Assembly: GCA_934525595.1 (NCBI GenBank) | Contig: CAKSZJ010000004.1 | Span: 1 to 64,000, forward strand | Length of the DNA: 64,000 bases | Direction: 5' to 3' | Origin: an uncultured Chiayiivirga sp. | Lineage (GTDB): Bacteria; Pseudomonadota; Gammaproteobacteria; Xanthomonadales; Xanthomonadaceae | The notes under the pieces: model-generated | Database searches by the model: none | Seen by the model: only the letters and a program-made list of their open reading frames with translations | What the model was told of the DNA's origin: nothing | Position numbers and translations under genes: made by a program | In this document: piece after piece, positions 62,694-64,000 of the stretch | Position numbering within the stretch: position 1 is the first letter of the stretch | How the letters are laid out: each line of letters starts with the position of its first letter

Positions 62694-64000
62694 ATGAAAC
62701 GCCCACTTTTTCTCATTGCCCTGTGTCTGTCGGCGCCGCTGGCAGGCGCCTCGGCGCTCGGCAACATCGCCTTCTCGCCCTGCACCCTGGCCGCACCCGG
62801 CGCGAGCGCTCCGGTCGCGGCGCAGTGCGCCCGCTTCGAGGTGCCCGAAGATCGCGCCGCACCCGACGGCCGGCGCATTTCCCTGGCCGTGGCCAAGGTC
62901 GCGGCCGCCACCGCCGATCCCGCGGCGGACCCGGTTTTCCTGCTGGCGGGCGGGCCGGGCCAGTCGGCGCGGGACAGCTATCCGGCGGTCGCCAGCGCCT
63001 TTTCCGACCTCCTCAAACGCCGCCACGTCATCCTGCTCGACCAGCGCGGCACCGGCGACTCGAACCTCCTGTCCTGCGCGCAGGACGAAGACGCGTCGAT
63101 CGATGCCTCGATCGAGCACGCAGTGGCTCAGACCCGCGCCTGCCTGGATGCACTCTCCGCCGTGGCCGACGTGCGCCACTACACCACCGGCGATGCGGTG
63201 GCCGACCTGGAAGCGGTGCGCCAGGCGCTGGGTGCCCCGACGATCAACCTGATCGGCATTTCCTACGGCACGCGCGTGGCGCAGCAGTACATGAAGACCT
63301 ACCCGGACGCGGTGCGCAGCGCCGTGCTCGACGGCGTGGTTCCCAACACGCTGGTGCTGGGGCAGGAGCACGCGCGCAACCTGGAGGACTCCCTGACCCG
63401 CCAGTTCGCGGCCTGCGCGGACCTGCCCGTCTGCCGCGAGGCGCTGGGCGATCCCATGGACACCTTCCGCACGCTGGCGGCGGAGCTTGCCGAACGCCCG
63501 CGGCAGGTCCGGTTCCGCGACGCCACCACCGGCGCACCGGCGCAGGGCGAGTTCGGCCGGCCGGCGCTTTCCGGCCTGCTGCGGATGTACGCCTACCAGC
63601 CCTCGATCGCCGCCACGCTGCCGCTGCTGCTGTCGGATCTGGCGCAGGGGCACTCCGACGCGGCCATGGCGCAGGCGCGGATGCTGATCAGCTCGATGAG
63701 TGAAGCGATGGCGCAGGGCATGAGCCTGTCGGTGAGCTGTTCCGAGGACGCCGACGAGCTGGTGCCTGATCCCGCCGATGCCGATACCGTGATGGGCGAC
63801 GACTTCGTGCGCTACATCAAGGCGCAGTGTGCGGTCTGGCCGCGCGGCACTCGCAGCGCCGATTTCCGCGAGCCGACGCGCGGCGACACGCCGGTGCTGC
63901 TGCTCTCGGGTGAACTCGATCCGGTGACGCCGCCGCGCTACGGCGAGGACGTCGCCGCCCATCTGTCCGGCGCGCGCCACCTGGTGCTGCGCGGACAGGG
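62694..64000 (+). CDS. Exported alpha/beta-hydrolase, TAP-like peptidase (3' end beyond window)
   Basis: The first 435 residues lie in the window. A signal peptide (MKRPLFLIALCLSAPLAGASA, about 1-21) is followed by an alpha/beta-hydrolase core: oxyanion GGPGQSA, LLDQRGTGDS, nucleophile GISYGTR (S190), and acid in LLSGELDPVTPP. The catalytic His is expected just beyond the window edge. A C-terminal TAP-like domain is present. The family includes Streptomyces tripeptidyl aminopeptidase and proline iminopeptidase-like enzymes. The start is the ATG at 62694. Confidence 0.88.
   Translation, partial: MKRPLFLIALCLSAPLAGASALGNIAFSPCTLAAPGASAPVAAQCARFEVPEDRAAPDGRRISLAVAKVAAATADPAADPVFLLAGGPGQSARDSYPAVASAFSDLLKRRHVILLDQRGTGDSNLLSCAQDEDASIDASIEHAVAQTRACLDALSAVADVRHYTTGDAVADLEAVRQALGAPTINLIGISYGTRVAQQYMKTYPDAVRSAVLDGVVPNTLVLGQEHARNLEDSLTRQFAACADLPVCREALGDPMDTFRTLAAELAERPRQVRFRDATTGAPAQGEFGRPALSGLLRMYAYQPSIAATLPLLLSDLAQGHSDAAMAQARMLISSMSEAMAQGMSLSVSCSEDADELVPDPADADTVMGDDFVRYIKAQCAVWPRGTRSADFREPTRGDTPVLLLSGELDPVTPPRYGEDVAAHLSGARHLVLRGQ

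Overview
The window is a GC-rich chromosomal segment of a gammaproteobacterium, most likely of the Xanthomonadales/Lysobacterales. This rests on the tsaD | rpsU-yqeY-dnaG neighbourhood, the algZ-algR-hemC block, the zapA-6S RNA-fau block and a TrpE that reads like xanthomonad TrpE. No species can be named. Genes are dense, many neighbours overlap by 4 nt (ATGA or GTGA), and no tRNA, rRNA, CRISPR array or prophage was seen.

Bases 1-11.6 kb form an accessory defence island, read on the minus strand as hsdR - hsdS - rhuM - fic - hsdM. It is a type I restriction-modification operon with a class II Fic protein and a truncated RhuM-like gene embedded in it. A 4.6-kb ISL3-family transposon (3250-7870) carrying merRTPA has split hsdS at an A-tract at the start of its second target-recognition domain. 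The two hsdS pieces rejoin in frame on paper, so the ancestral protein of about 385 residues can be reconstructed.

Bases 11.7-20.5 kb hold an EVE-domain gene, fau, 6S RNA, a hotdog-fold gene flanked by REP-like repeats, zapA and its small coiled-coil partner, a giant periplasmic-propeller GGDEF-EAL sensor, and trpE. Bases 20.5-30.8 kb hold a cobalamin riboswitch with btuB, a DUF1631-PilZ pair, pepQ, an aldo/keto reductase, rpe, rraA, a pyrimidine-dimer glycosylase, and a small cytochrome c overlapping a J-domain membrane protein. Bases 31-43 kb hold an S9 peptidase, a MacB-like ABC efflux operon with three successive adaptor genes, a DUF2157/DUF4824-type membrane pair, ppk2 and a methyltransferase.

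Bases 43-51 kb hold hemC-algR-algZ, tsaD, and a rearranged macromolecular-synthesis cluster (rpsU, yqeY, GNAT, REPIN, lipoprotein, dnaG) without rpoD directly after dnaG. Bases 51-64 kb hold a sensor kinase with an extracytoplasmic domain, aceK, a lipoprotein with a methyltransferase-like domain, Nudix and queF, tatD, a YadGH-type ABC exporter, a ferredoxin-NADP reductase, a lipoprotein, and the start of a TAP-like secreted hydrolase.

The most unusual material is the transposon-split hsd/fic island. Other points worth attention are the tri-adaptor efflux operon, the giant c-di-GMP sensor without an I-site arginine, the exported methyltransferase-like lipoprotein, and the 6S RNA and REPIN elements that gene calling would miss.
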